Source of the DNA: Nymphaea colorata
Lineage: Eukaryota > Streptophyta > Magnoliopsida > Nymphaeales > Nymphaeaceae
Direction of reading: 5' to 3'
Assembly: GCF_008831285.2 (NCBI RefSeq)
Contig: NC_045144.1
Coordinates: 20,911,716-20,975,715, forward strand
Length of the DNA stretch: 64,000 bases
Shown: positions 10,419-21,180 of the stretch, piece by piece
How positions within the stretch are numbered: position 1 is the first letter of the stretch
Layout: each line of letters starts with the position of its first letter
Program-made: the position numbers and the translations under genes
The notes under the pieces: generated by a model
What the model was told of the DNA's origin: nothing
Databases searched by the model: none
The model's input: the letters and a program-made list of their open reading frames with translations, nothing else

Positions 10419-10574
10419 ATGGATCTTGCAGAATATGCTGAGATGAATCGGTTCCAATATGATCGATGCTTCTATCATGGTTCTTTCGTTGAAGTTTCTT
10501 GGAATAAGACTCGAGGATTTTTCTTTTTCGGTACAGATCAAATGATTTTCCAAAACAAATTAAAGTGTAGATAA
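10419..10574 (+). CDS. Possible small conserved ORF downstream of B1
   Basis: A 51-codon frame beginning MDLAEYAEMNRFQYDRC. The same frame is open downstream of B3 (62923-63075) but has an in-frame TAG in the copy downstream of B2. Several differences between the two open copies change amino acids, so protein conservation is weak. It could be a real microprotein, an old exon, or chance conservation of a recent duplicate. No function is inferred. Confidence 0.25.
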   Translation: MDLAEYAEMNRFQYDRCFYHGSFVEVSWNKTRGFFFFGTDQMIFQNKLKCR

Positions 10575-12454
10575 TTTTCAGTAAAATGATTCCATATAAA
10601 TTCTTCATATGTCCAATCTCTCCAACAAGTTATGCATAGCTTGAATTTCGCAGAATTGTAATTTAAGAAACAGCAAATTTCTCTTCCATATTTAAAATTT
10701 AAAATTCACAAAAAAAAGATACTGAAAATAGCCAACTCTCTGAACAATTTTTAGGACGATTTTAGAAAAGATGAAATGATTTATTTTTCTTTCATCCTTC
10801 TTCCTTTCTCTTCTCCTTTTTCTTTCTTCTCCCAACCTGACTTTTTTGTTTTTCCCTTTTTAGGCTTCTCACGTTCGTTTATTCTTCATTCCCTCCTTTC
10901 CTCCTTTCTTTTTCTTTATTCTTATTTTCTTGTTATGTACTCATTTCATCATAAGTATATTCGTTCTTATAAATGTGAGCACTGTCTTTTGTATATTTTC
11001 TTATAAATTATGTTGTATATGTCATAAGACGAATGCCCCTTAAAGTTTGAAATTTAGCCAAAAAATTCTGGATCCGCTATTGACTACATGGTAGTTTGTT
11101 GCTCATACTCGGGCTTGCTAGGCTGAAAAGGCCACCTTCAATTAATGCTTGCTACAAGTGATGTCTTGTTGTGTGTTGTGCAAGATGGGAGGATTATACA
11201 ATCTAGTTAATGTGATGCTTAATTGTGGGTGTCTACGTAATTGTATTGTTTTAAAAGATACCACACCATTTAAAAAAACATGTAAACTTGTGGGGTAGAA
11301 ATGGAAATTTTTAATAAAAGACACGGGTTTGGACTTTGGACACATTTTTCTATTTTCTTCTCCACCCCTCTTCTTCACAGAAGCCCATGTCTTGATAGAA
11401 ACTTGAACTCGGCTTGAGCTCTACTCATATTTGTTTTCATTAACTCGATCGATTCCAGTTCTTAAAACTCGAATTCCGCTCGAACAGAAGATTGGTTTGA
11501 GCCAAGCCAAGCATTTTATTAAAAAAAATTATTTTTTAAAGAAGAAGGTGGCATATAGACTTGAAGATTGGACCTCTCATATATTAGTCACGTGTGTACC
11601 CATTTGAGCAATCTACTTTTTTTCATTATTTTATGAGATATATTTTATATTTTTTTTCTCGAGCTTAACTGAGTTTAACCGAACCGAGCCCACTTAACTT
11701 GGGATCGACCTGTTTAGGTTATCGAGTTCATTTCATATTTCAAACTCGACTCATTTAATAAACAAGTTGAGTTCAAGTCAAGTTTATCCAACAAGTTCGA
11801 GTCGAGCTTGACCTTATTGAACAGCCCTACTTGAGGCAGAGGGTGTAGAGAGTTTGCAAAGATAGGAGGCACGGTCCAGGCAGAGGGTGCGGAGGGTTTC
11901 AGCGGAGAAACCATCTGCTTGTCTCCACCTAGTGGAGAGTTTCAAAGGTGAAGGAAGGCGGCAGATGGTTCATGGAGGGAGGGCAGCAGACGAGAGGTGA
12001 GGTTGGGTGATGTTGATGCGAGAAGAAGAAGCCAAGGGTTTTTATTTTTTTTGTAAATTTTTTTACCCATCAGGTTGAGATGAAATTTTCAAAAAGAAAT
12101 TTTCGAAAACCAAACGAATGGTAAGTTTTTCTCATCCCACGTTTGATGGGCAAGAAAATTTTTTTAAAGTTTAAATTTTATTTCTAGTGCTACGGGATAT
12201 TTTCTGCCTATCAAACGGCCCTTAAGTGGCAAGCCGTTTCTGCTCCCACCAGGTTGGATAGGGAACATTAACGAAGAATGAGACTTCAATTAAAAAAAAT
12301 AACTATGGTGCTAATATTGTACCAGAGTTTTCACTTGCATTTCCATGGATGTTGGCTAAAAAAGTTAACTATGGTGTTAGGGGTAATATAGTGCCAGAGT
12401 ATACCCTCATTTCTGGCACTAAAAAAAAAGCACTATGTTAGATCTATTGTGATA
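10575..12454. other. Tail of the B unit, arm 1, non-coding
   Basis: No gene seen. The region is shared with arm 2 and to about 11200 with the third copy. Pyrimidine-rich tracts (10775-10930) explain the open frames there. Relative to the other copies, arm 1 lacks about 125 bases near 11028, including the 28 bp palindrome. Confidence 0.6.
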
Positions 12455-12620
12455 CTTATCATGGGCGGAGTCAGGATTTTTTTCAGGGGTGGGCCAAACG
12501 ATTCGTAGGTCGAGCTAAAAGGAGCGACGGGTCGAACCAAACTAAAGAATTTTGATTTTTTCAGTATAAAAAAAAATCCTGCGCTCACTCGGGCCATTGC
12601 CCAGGTGACCCCCCCTTCCT
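12455..12620. repeat. Dispersed repeat, GGGCGGAGTCAGG type
   Basis: This stretch starts GGGCGGAGTCAGG and ends with a GGGCCATTGCCCAGGTGACC-like string. Part of it recurs in opposite orientation at about 63925-64000, cut by the window end. Such GGCGGAGCCAGG sequences are common ends of plant repeats; the class is not determined. Confidence 0.5.
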
Positions 12621-13356
12621 CCATATGCAATGAGTGTACATCGAGAGTGAACCATACTATCAACATGTGCATTTACTTGCATGCTCAAGCATTTGCACAT
12701 GTATGTGAGATAACAAATATAAAATAACAAATAAGTATGAAAAAAATATTTATGATATGAGAAATCTGAACAGTAAGACTAAGAACATATATCCTTTTAC
12801 TAGAACACATTTATTTGTTCCAATTTCACATATAAATTTTGAGAACAGAATTGAGAAAATTGCCAAATAAAAATGGTGCGCCCCTTCTAACAAGAGCACT
12901 CTCTCTCTAAACAAAGGTCTTATCTTACAACATATCTACCCAAAGTAGACTAGTCAGTTGATAAGTTTTATAACGTGCGGATAGTTAACATATCAAGATG
13001 GCATAAACATAACGTAATTAGAGATATAATATTTGTCTAAAACAACTCCCAATCTGACAACTAAGAAGCCTATCTCAGACTCAATTACGCATGCGATTTA
13101 GAGAGATATATATTCAACTACCGGTCTAAACTGCATCAACATTTAATCCACTCAGTAGGAGAGCATTGGTTTGGAGATTTTAAATATACTTCCAGCTTTA
13201 TATCAATAAAAAAATGAATATCTTATCAAGATAAATCAGAAGGGTAGGCGCTCCCGCTTTGATGCTTGTTGCTATCTATATCTCTTAGTCTATTATTTAA
13301 GCACCATCGGAACTTCTGGAGTTCCAATCTGCAGAAGACCAGAGAAAGAGGGAGAG

Positions 13357-13674
13357 ATGTTGAGGTCGACGATTCGCACATCGAATCGCAGTTTCGCAAT
13401 GGGATAGCTGGAACCAAGATCTGAGGAGCATGAAACGGCTTCAGGGATGGTGCATTTGAAATTCCAAACGATGATCCTTTTCCAAACCAGAGGAGCTGAA
13501 GGTGGTCGTCAAGAGGGACGTTCAACGGAGACGCCGGCGCATCTTCGTTTCTCAACTTGTTCAGAAGCTCCATCGTCATGGACCGGAGCAGCTTACAGAC
13601 CCGAGAGGACGTGGCGCAGCACGTCCTGCAACACTTCTCCCTTGTCCGGTGCGAGCGGTTGGTTGGGTGGGTCG
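13357..13674 (+). pseudogene. RING-H2 gene copy C1, truncated
   Basis: The first 318 bases align with the start of intact C2. Codon 17 is TAG where C2 has TCG, and a 1-base deletion follows about 180 bases from the start. Homology stops at about 13674, inside the coding region and before the acidic and RING parts, which are missing. The stop coincides with the inner end of the inverted repeat, so truncation probably happened when the arm was formed or later at the junction. It cannot encode a ligase. Confidence 0.9.
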
Positions 13675-14841
13675 TGTAAGATCATTTGGTGGGTCGGCAT
13701 ATGTCTATAAGGAAGTTCAGATATTATGACTGTCTTAAAGTAAATATCCGCTTAAGTGATTGTGTTTTTAGATATTATGTCATTTTAGATAGTATGGGGT
13801 AATTTTAAAATGTATAGATACCTGTACGCAATTACGGACTCTTTGATGGGTTGAATTTATAATTGCCCTTAATACAAAAACCTGTAAAACTTTTTTTTGA
13901 ATCATGTTAGCCAGAAAAAGTTTTCCAGGCAATCAAACATGATCCCCAGATTCCCCATGGTACCGGATCTTTTTTTTTTGTTCTAAAAACAGAACCACGC
14001 CCAACTCATGGCATAGTTGAGTTTCGACTCACAGATTTAAAAAATTAATTTTAAATTAAGTTTTTAAATATTTTTTCACCTTTCCATTTTTGTCCTTGTG
14101 CAAGACGTTTTTACCTTCTTCATCTCTGCCTTATATTAGCAAATCTAGCTAGTTATGTGTTCAAGCTTCAAGCACAGTGGATGTGTTCAGGTATCAAATT
14201 TACAAGCATGCACCCAATTGCAGTGCCTCGTTACAGGGGCAAGATCGACAATTTGTTACTGCAACCATTCCCATAATTGCCAATGGCTTTGGTCCTTGAG
14301 AGGGTTGGTGCAATGGCTAGAGCAAGTGTTGGTAGGCAGCCAATTCTTGCTTTGAATATCCAAGACGTCAACTCTTTGTGCTGCAAAAAAAAAAGGGGTC
14401 ATTGATGCACAAGTTAAAGCATAGGAAGAGGTGGCACCTCGAGACACTGAAAGTAAGCCTCACACCTTAGGGGGACAGGAGAATAGATGGGTGCTTTGGC
14501 TTCCCCCTAGGAAGTTGAATGAAATACTTCTCTTGCTAGGGATGTCAATATATCCAATTTGAATTGGAAAAGATCGGATATGGAAAAAAATTAATATCAG
14601 AAGACCAGATCGGATTCAGACTTAATACATGTTGTCTGACCACAATTTCTTCTTCTATAACTCTGCTTTCATCAAGCTTACCATGATTAATTCAGTGTAA
14701 GAACATGAACAAATGGCATAATAAGAACAATCAAAGACCACCGCTTAATCATCACTACAACTCTGCTTTCATCATGTAATGTTCATGTTAATTGCCTGCC
14801 TTTGCTGGTGTATATTATCCTTGAAATTGAATGGAATGCAG
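13675..14841. other. Unassigned DNA between C1 and the amine oxidase fragment
   Basis: No gene seen. Amine oxidase exons expected upstream of 14842 are not found. A weak tRNA-like motif lies at about 14305-14362. TAGGGATGT at about 14547 has a reverse-complement partner ACATCCCTA near 15262. Confidence 0.5.
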
Positions 14842-15693
14842 ATATGGGTGACTCCTTACAACAGAAACGAGGAGTGGGCAGAAGGGTTGCTCGCATACCA
14901 GAGCGAAGGAGATGATACTCTTGCTGTATGGTCCCAAAGGTATCACTACTAGACACAACCCTGAACCTTTTCCTGAGGTACACCTCCTCTGGGGATGCAT
15001 GTAGGATCACATATATTTGATATGGTAAAGAAATCTGAACCCATTTACTAATCTGTATAAGGTTCAAAATGCAGTTTGATAACTGAATCTGAATCTGTTA
15101 TATGACTGGGATTGGATAGGCTTCTACCCAGTTACATGCAAATGCCAAACCCTATACTAGACAGATGTGAATTTGGTTTTTATCTGAATTCAACTATGAA
15201 TTGGACTCGAATTACGAAGAATTTGCTTATGACATCCGACCCAAATCCGGACCGTTTAAGTACATCCCTACCTCCAAGAACTCAGTTTTTACACTAGTGG
15301 CATTAGTTTTCACAAGGAATGGTACCGCTGAGATTTGAGAAACCATTGCCACAGGACAGCCAAAACCCATCCCATTACATCAACCTTCTGCTACAAAGTT
15401 TTATAAGTGAAGATTGACATGAACCAACCTTTTCTTTTTTCGTGTTTGATTTGCAGGGATCTCTTTTTTCGTGTTTGATTTGCAGGGATCGATCTATAGA
15501 GGACAAGGATATTGTGCTGTGGTACACACTAGGCTTCCACCACATCCCATGCCAAGAGGACTTCCCTATCATGCCAACAGTTTCTGCAAGATTTGATCTG
15601 AAGCCTGTCAACTTCTTTGAAAGCAATCCCATACTCCGAACTTTACCAAATTACGAAAATGATCTGCCGACTTGTGCACCTTCTGCATCCTAG
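14842..15693 (+). pseudogene. 3' fragment of a copper amine oxidase gene
   Basis: Two exons are recognisable: 14842-14939 (98 bases, begins IWVTPYN, ends at AG/GT) and 15486-15693 (begins after TTTGCAG, ends at TAG). Phases fit, and the joined reading contains [11 protein letters not shown] across the junction, then [14 protein letters not shown] and [10 protein letters not shown]. These are C-terminal signatures of plant copper amine oxidases (primary amine oxidases), which oxidise polyamines to aldehydes with release of hydrogen peroxide. About 100 of the usual 600-700 or more residues are present. The catalytic topaquinone tyrosine and most copper ligands lie upstream and are missing; one late His is within the HH pair. 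The 3' splice site is duplicated (see findings). The fragment itself has no stop or frameshift. Confidence 0.85.
15428..15485 (+). repeat. 29 bp tandem duplication of a 3' splice site
   Basis: TTTTCGTGTTTGATTTGCAG followed by GGATC occurs twice, with possible exon starts at 15457 and 15486. The offset is 29 bases, so only the second keeps the amine oxidase frame. Confidence 0.85.
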
Positions 15694-16323
15694 CAACACC
15701 AGCTCCTGCTGAAGCCGTCTTCTGCGTATGCACAATGGACATGGGGTGCATGCATTTGTATGTAGTTGTACGTGTACATATGGGTGAACACATGCCTAGT
15801 GTCCACTGGTATGAGCTGAGAAAGCATGGGCATCAATGTGATAGAGACGTGGTGAAATAAAATATAAGAGTTTCTAAGTTGAACGACAGAAGGAACATGA
15901 ATCATTTTCCTGCTCGAACATGCCTGTTTATGTTAAAACATAGAACCTTCGGCTTTAAGTTTAAAACATAAAGATCAGCTCCAAGTCCAGACTATGTTCC
16001 CAAAATCTAGAGTCAGAACAAATTGGTTAACCCCTACAAGCATAAAATTCCATCGACGTATACAATTAAACTGTAAGAACGCATACATACATACAGGTTA
16101 CAACTTTCTTTTTATCCCGGCCCTGTGGCCAAGTTCAAGTACAGTACATACAGGTTAGACATTAACTGAAACTCGACCTCAGAGTAAATATCTAAAAAGT
16201 TGAAGGAACAGCCATCTTCATGTACAAAAGATCAAATAAATTCAAAGAAGACTCCAGAGGAGGCGGGCCGATCACATGTTTCCAGGTGCAAGTGGAAACT
16301 ACCAAAAACTAGGAGACACTTAA
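15694..16323. other. Unassigned DNA between amine oxidase and Argonaute fragments
   Basis: Probably the 3' untranslated regions of two convergent gene remnants. No other coding signal is seen. Confidence 0.5.
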
Positions 16324-16836
16324 CTATTCACAGTATGAGCAACCGAAAACATCCCTCAACAGAAGAACATTTTGGTGCAACTTTCGCATTGCAGTAATTT
16401 GCAAATGCCAAGGTACGGTAACACCATCATGGCTGCTTGAAGTATCAGAGGAATCATATTCTCCCCTTATGAACTGAGACATCTGAGCTGCTGCCAAATG
16501 TGCATAGATTATAGGTGCAACTACATGAAACATGCACCATATCAGTAAAAATGTGAAGGCTAAAAGTGATCAAGTTTTACGTCATAAAACAACAAACAAT
16601 AAGAAAAGGGAAAAAGAAAAACAGCTAAAATCACTGCTCACCAATAGACATGGCAGTTGTGCTTCGTTGGTACCTGCAAAGAGCCAACGAACAAGATGTG
16701 ATGAGTTATGCAAACAACCATGTCAAATATCTCATAACTGTCATGACCACCCAGAGTTAAATCTTACACATAGGAGAGGGAGTGAACAAGCATTTGCAGA
16801 TCATCAGCAGAAAACCCAATCTCGTCCATCAACAAA
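16324..16836 (-). pseudogene. 3' fragment of an AGO4-clade Argonaute
   Basis: Three exons on the minus strand with matching phases: about 16768-16836 (DEIGFSADDLQMLVHSLSY), 16642-16673 (YQRSTTAMSI) and 16324-16520 (VAPIIYAHLAAAQM, then DTSSSHDGVT). They correspond to the end of the PIWI domain and the C-terminal tail of the AGO4/6/9 group, which in plants acts in RNA-directed DNA methylation. The last PIWI catalytic residue lies in this part in the family, in the HLAA motif. The final residues read LLLRDVFG and not the family ending MFFC, which suggests a frame slip near the end. Everything upstream (N, PAZ, MID and most of PIWI) is missing. The fragment joins directly to oxidoreductase sequence at about 16836. 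Confidence 0.85.
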
Positions 16837-17157
16837 ATGCAAACTGGCTGAAAGGCTTCACAAGTTCAGCCAGAAAAGAAACTGAAATTCGATCTGGGAA
16901 TGTTGAAACCTTCATCGACTGGAAATTGACATAGAGAAGTTCATTTATGAAGTCAGGAGACACATTGGCATCTGACTGTGCTGACATTGCTTTTTGGAAA
17001 AGCCAAGATGGGCTCAAATTTGGCTGCAAGAAACAGTTCAGACTGGAAATGAAAACTGAAGCACCAAAGAAAGGAATATCTCCAAACCAAAGTAGGATGT
17101 TACAAATCATATATGGATTCAACAGTGATAAACTGGCCTCATCCAAGAAATCACCTG
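16837..17157 (-). pseudogene. Duplicated exon pair of an FAD oxidoreductase
   Basis: This block is a near-identical copy of 21481-21800. It holds an exon reading DEASLSLLNPYM and one at 16910-17023 reading PNLSPSWLFQKAMSAQSD through NELLYVNFQSM. The splice donor after LLNPYM is AT, where the other copy has GT, so this copy cannot splice normally. It sits between the Argonaute fragment and the hAT element. Confidence 0.8.
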
Positions 17158-17485
17158 TCACCTAGTCACGAATAAAGTCTCGGAGTTTAAAACGGCAAAG
17201 TTTTTCTCGAGTATAATACGCTGGGATTGAAAAATACGATAAAAAAACGATTTTTTTTAGAGAAATCAAAAAGATCTAAAAAATTCTTAAAAATTAGAAA
17301 AACGTAAAATAAATGAGAAACTAATAAGATAACAAGAATCAGAATCAGAGTCGAAGTAATGCATAAATCAGAATCAAACTAATGCATAAGTAACATCAAG
17401 TTTATATCCCTCATGGCTTTCCAACACAATTTAAAGCATTCTTAAATAAAAAAGAAAAAGAACATATCCATAATTAATCTTCATC

Positions 17486-19603
17486 TCATGAAGTAGAGTC
17501 ATCTTCTTCATTTGTTCTACTTGGTCCGCATTCTTCATCATCTTCTTCTTCTAAATCTGAAGACAACCCAACCTCTAAATTTTCAGCTTCTGGAAATGGA
17601 TTCACATGGTCAATATAGATTCGATCTGCATTTATGTTTGCTATTTCTGCAGCCATGCTTTGCAAATGCATGTTCATTCTAATGAATACCAAATCAGTTA
17701 ATCTAGATGGTAAAAGATTGCTTCTCTTCTTTGTATTAACAGCTTCAAATGCACTCCAATTTCTTTCGCAAGCTGATGCACTGCATGGCTGGCTTAAAAT
17801 TTTGATTGCTACTCTTTGAAGAATAGGAACAGAACATCCACATATCAACCACCAAACACCTAACATAATTTAAAGAAACAAACAAACAAAATTGAGAATC
17901 ATACAATCGCAAATTTGTAATTAAAACATTTAACCAATCATCAACAATTCAGAAAAAGTGAGACACTTACGTGGATGAGAAGTGTCAATAATATTCATGG
18001 ATAGCTCACCACGAAATAATGATGGATGTCTGGTTTGATATTTGGCCAATTCAAGAGACATATTTGCACAATCCTCAGGAACAAGAAGTTTTTCTATTGC
18101 TAACTCCAAACCTTTCCGAACTTCATCATTCATCCTTACTTTATTATTCCAGAACAAATGAGGATTTAGATAAGCTGCTGCGGCATATATGGGACTGTTC
18201 AAATTACGGTTCCATCTCTTGTCAATTATACTCCAATATGGCATATATTATTCTCTCATGTTGTTGCATGCACTCTTGATAGCTTCTTTAGCTCTATCAA
18301 GTGCTTCATACAAATAGCCCATAGTGGCTCCTTCCCCATCTACCATCTTAAGTACTCTCACTAATGGTTCAACAAACCTTATTATTTCTTTTCCCTTTCT
18401 CCAAAAATCTTCATTTTGAATGAGCCTTGTAAGTTCTTTTGCATCATTTTTTTCAGTGTTTTCAACATGTCTCCAATCATTGGAGGCAACCATAAACTTC
18501 AGGCCCTCTTCTTGTTTTAAGATGGAATCCAAACAAATAAATTGAGAGGCAAATCTAGTCACACCGGGCCTCCTCAACTCCTTTCCCTTTGTATAAGTTC
18601 TCATTATATCTAAAGCATGTTGCTTATTATATAAGAACTTGACAGCCTGCCTTGCTTTGCACATGATATTTTTCACATCTTCTAAACTATCAATGTCTTC
18701 AAGCATTAAGTCAATGCAATGGGCAGCACAAGATGTGGTAAAAATGTTTGGATATTTTCCTTCAAGAATACGTTTTGCTTTTCTATAATTGCTTCCATTA
18801 TCGGTAACAATCTGTACAACATTGTTTGCCCCAATTTCTTCTATAGTTGGAGATAAAAAATCAACTATAAATTCTGCACTTTTAGGGCCTTTTTCAACTT
18901 GACTTGCCTTCCAAAATACGGTGCCAGTTGGAGAGCTCACCAATAAGTTTATATAGAACTTGCTTCTAATCGTGTCTTTCCAAATATCAGACATAATTGT
19001 GCATCCAGATTTTGTCCATGTTTTCTTCATTTCATCAACATATACTAGAGCATCTTTTCTTGCTTCATCTAGTAGTTTCGTTCTCGTTGTTTCAGAGCTC
19101 GGGAGAATGTACCTTGGTCCAAAATTTGTAGCAGCAGCAACAAAATTTTTGAAATCCACTGATTGAAGCAAGTTGAAAGGCAAGTTATTCATTACAATAC
19201 CTTTCAGTAGAAGCTTATCCACAAAATCTTTTTCTACTTTTTTCATCATGCCTGGAATTGTTTGTTGTTGGCCTTGTCCTGTTCCTCCCTCAGACAAAGT
19301 TCCACAAAAAAAATTGCTGCCTGAAGATGGTGAACCTACACTTGAATGTGATTCACTTCCACTTTGCATTCTCCCCTTCTTCATGGGTCTGTCAGAAATA
19401 ACTCCACAAGCTATGATTGCCCTTTGCTTGACATTTTCAGGCACATTAGAACATGGAGCAGCATCATTGCCCTGAAGTCCAGCCAAATGATACTTAAATC
19501 GTGTAATTCCTCCGGCATATTGCTCAGAACAAAATTCACAAATCAACTTCCCATCATCGCTTTGAGTTGCATGTGACCAAAACATGTCCTTCCCTCTAGG
19601 CAT
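17486..19603 (-). pseudogene. hAT transposase gene (hAT1) with one nonsense codon
   Basis: Exon 1 is 19603-17971 and exon 2 is 17859-17486, with a 111-base intron bordered by GTAAGT and TTAG; phases fit. The N-terminus has a BED-type zinc finger (C-x2-C near residue 23, histidines near 40), the middle a DUF659 and transposase core (TDNGSNY, CAAHCIDLMLEDI), and exon 2 the hAT dimerisation region (SQPCSASACERNWSAFE), ending in an acidic tail. A TAA at about 18248 replaces a lysine codon found in hAT2, cutting the protein after 451 residues. Such genes cut and paste hAT elements. I could not define terminal inverted repeats or an 8 bp target duplication. The start is the Met before the BED finger (MPRGKDMFW). 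Confidence 0.88.
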
Positions 19604-21180
19604 TTTATGCAGCTGTCAAGTATCAAACAACTGAGGTCCTGAAGCCATAAAATCTGACCGTCATTTCAGCGACATACAATTGCCTAAGCACATACGCGAA
19701 TCGACTGAAAACAAAACTATTCCACAAAGCAAGAAACGTACAAACTACAAAGTTTAACAGCGATAGACAATTGCTTAAACACATATGCAAATAGACTGAA
19801 ACAAGAGGTATATAGTATAAACTATAAACTATAAAGTAGACGACCAACAGATGTATGCAAATTGAGTGAAAACAAAAACTTGAAACTAATCGATTGAAAA
19901 AAAAAATAAATAAATAGAAACTAACGGACGTAAACAAAAAGTCAAAATGTCCAACGCACATATGAAAATGGACTAAAAATCAAACGGAAAGCCTACCTGA
20001 GCACGAGAGCCGTTCCCAAATCTGAAAACCCTAAACTCTTTAAAAACTCGTCCGCCCCCTTCTGTCGAAGAACTCGAAATGTCTTGAGTTTTACGTTTTA
20101 TTCATTTTTTACCCAAATTACCATTTAAACGTTTTTCAAATTATAGTCGAATGCCACCGCCCGAAATAAAAATTGCAAAAGACGCGAAAATACACGTTTA
20201 GACGCGTTTTTTTTTTCGTTTTAGCATATTGACAAAATTTAAAATAGTTTTTAAAATCTTAAATAAAAAATGAAAACATATAATACATCGACATCCAGTT
20301 TTTTATACAAAAAGAAAATATCATGCTAACATCAAGAAATATCTTTTGGCCGCATGCTGACAAATTAACAAGCTTCATCCATTAAAACATTTCATGCAGT
20401 TTTGGTGATAAAAACGCAATTTTTCTAAAACAAAGGTGATATTTTATGACCATGATATTCACATATAGTTTATCTTCTTGATGCAAGCTAGCTATTCTTT
20501 TATGGAAAACGCTTTTCAAAATTAGAAAGATTATACCCATTCTGGAAACATGGTAATTGGGTGAATTTTCTCAAAAAGGTAGGCTAACATTGAAAATTAT
20601 CTTAAAAAACTTAAACACTTGATTTTGGCAATTGTTATGAAAATTTAACAGAGGTTTTCCTTGGGTATTAACAAAAAGTTTGTCATCTCATAAGACCCAA
20701 AAAAAAAAAGACGTACAAAAAATAATTGGAAAAATGAAATTATCAGTTTTCTACTGATTTTCTTACAGGAACATTAATGAGAAATTAAATAATTATTCCA
20801 AGCGTTAGGAGCGAAAAAAAATCAGAATGTATTTTTAAAATAATGCTACTTGTGATATTCTGGGAAAATGAGTTTTGGCAACATTCTCAAAAAGTTTGTG
20901 ATAAACTTTTTTTTGGGTAATACTGCAATATTTTGAAAATTCCATCAATGTTTGTCATCATGATAAAAACACAAAATGACCAAGTTATCTGAAGGCGAAG
21001 AAGAAAGATGTGGTGCTCAGTCAAATTGGTCATTTCTCGTTCAAGTCTCCTCATGGGAGCAAACGTCAGAAGAGAAGTGGCAGCCACGGATCAAACCAGA
21101 CATAAACAACTCTTCTACGGTTTTACCTGTAACAGAAATTGACAACAACTGGGACAATAAATGAATATTGCTATAGTTAC
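19604..21180. other. Upstream of hAT1, non-coding
   Basis: Probably the 5' leader and promoter of hAT1 (to about 20250), then AT-rich DNA. No convincing gene. The expected last exon of the oxidoreductase after 21181 was not recognised. Confidence 0.5.

Noticed and set aside
10776-11006. A hydrophobic protein rich in Phe and Ser
   Set aside because: It is the translation of a pyrimidine-rich tract and is not preserved as a frame in arm 2.
14305-14362. tRNA-derived SINE or tRNA gene (A-box-like GGTGCAATGGCTAGAGC, B-box-like GCTTTGAATATCC)
   Set aside because: The boxes are imperfect, no cloverleaf forms by eye, and no target duplication is visible.
14547-15270. A transposon with ends TAGGGATGT and ACATCCCTA enclosing an amine oxidase exon
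   Set aside because: Only 9 bases are inverted and the flanks show no target duplication. TAGGGATGT-type ends occur often in plant repeats; a similar end lies near 60490.
17160-20300. Terminal inverted repeats of hAT1
   Set aside because: I compared the AT-rich ends near 17200 and 20250 and found no convincing inverted match or 8 bp duplication.
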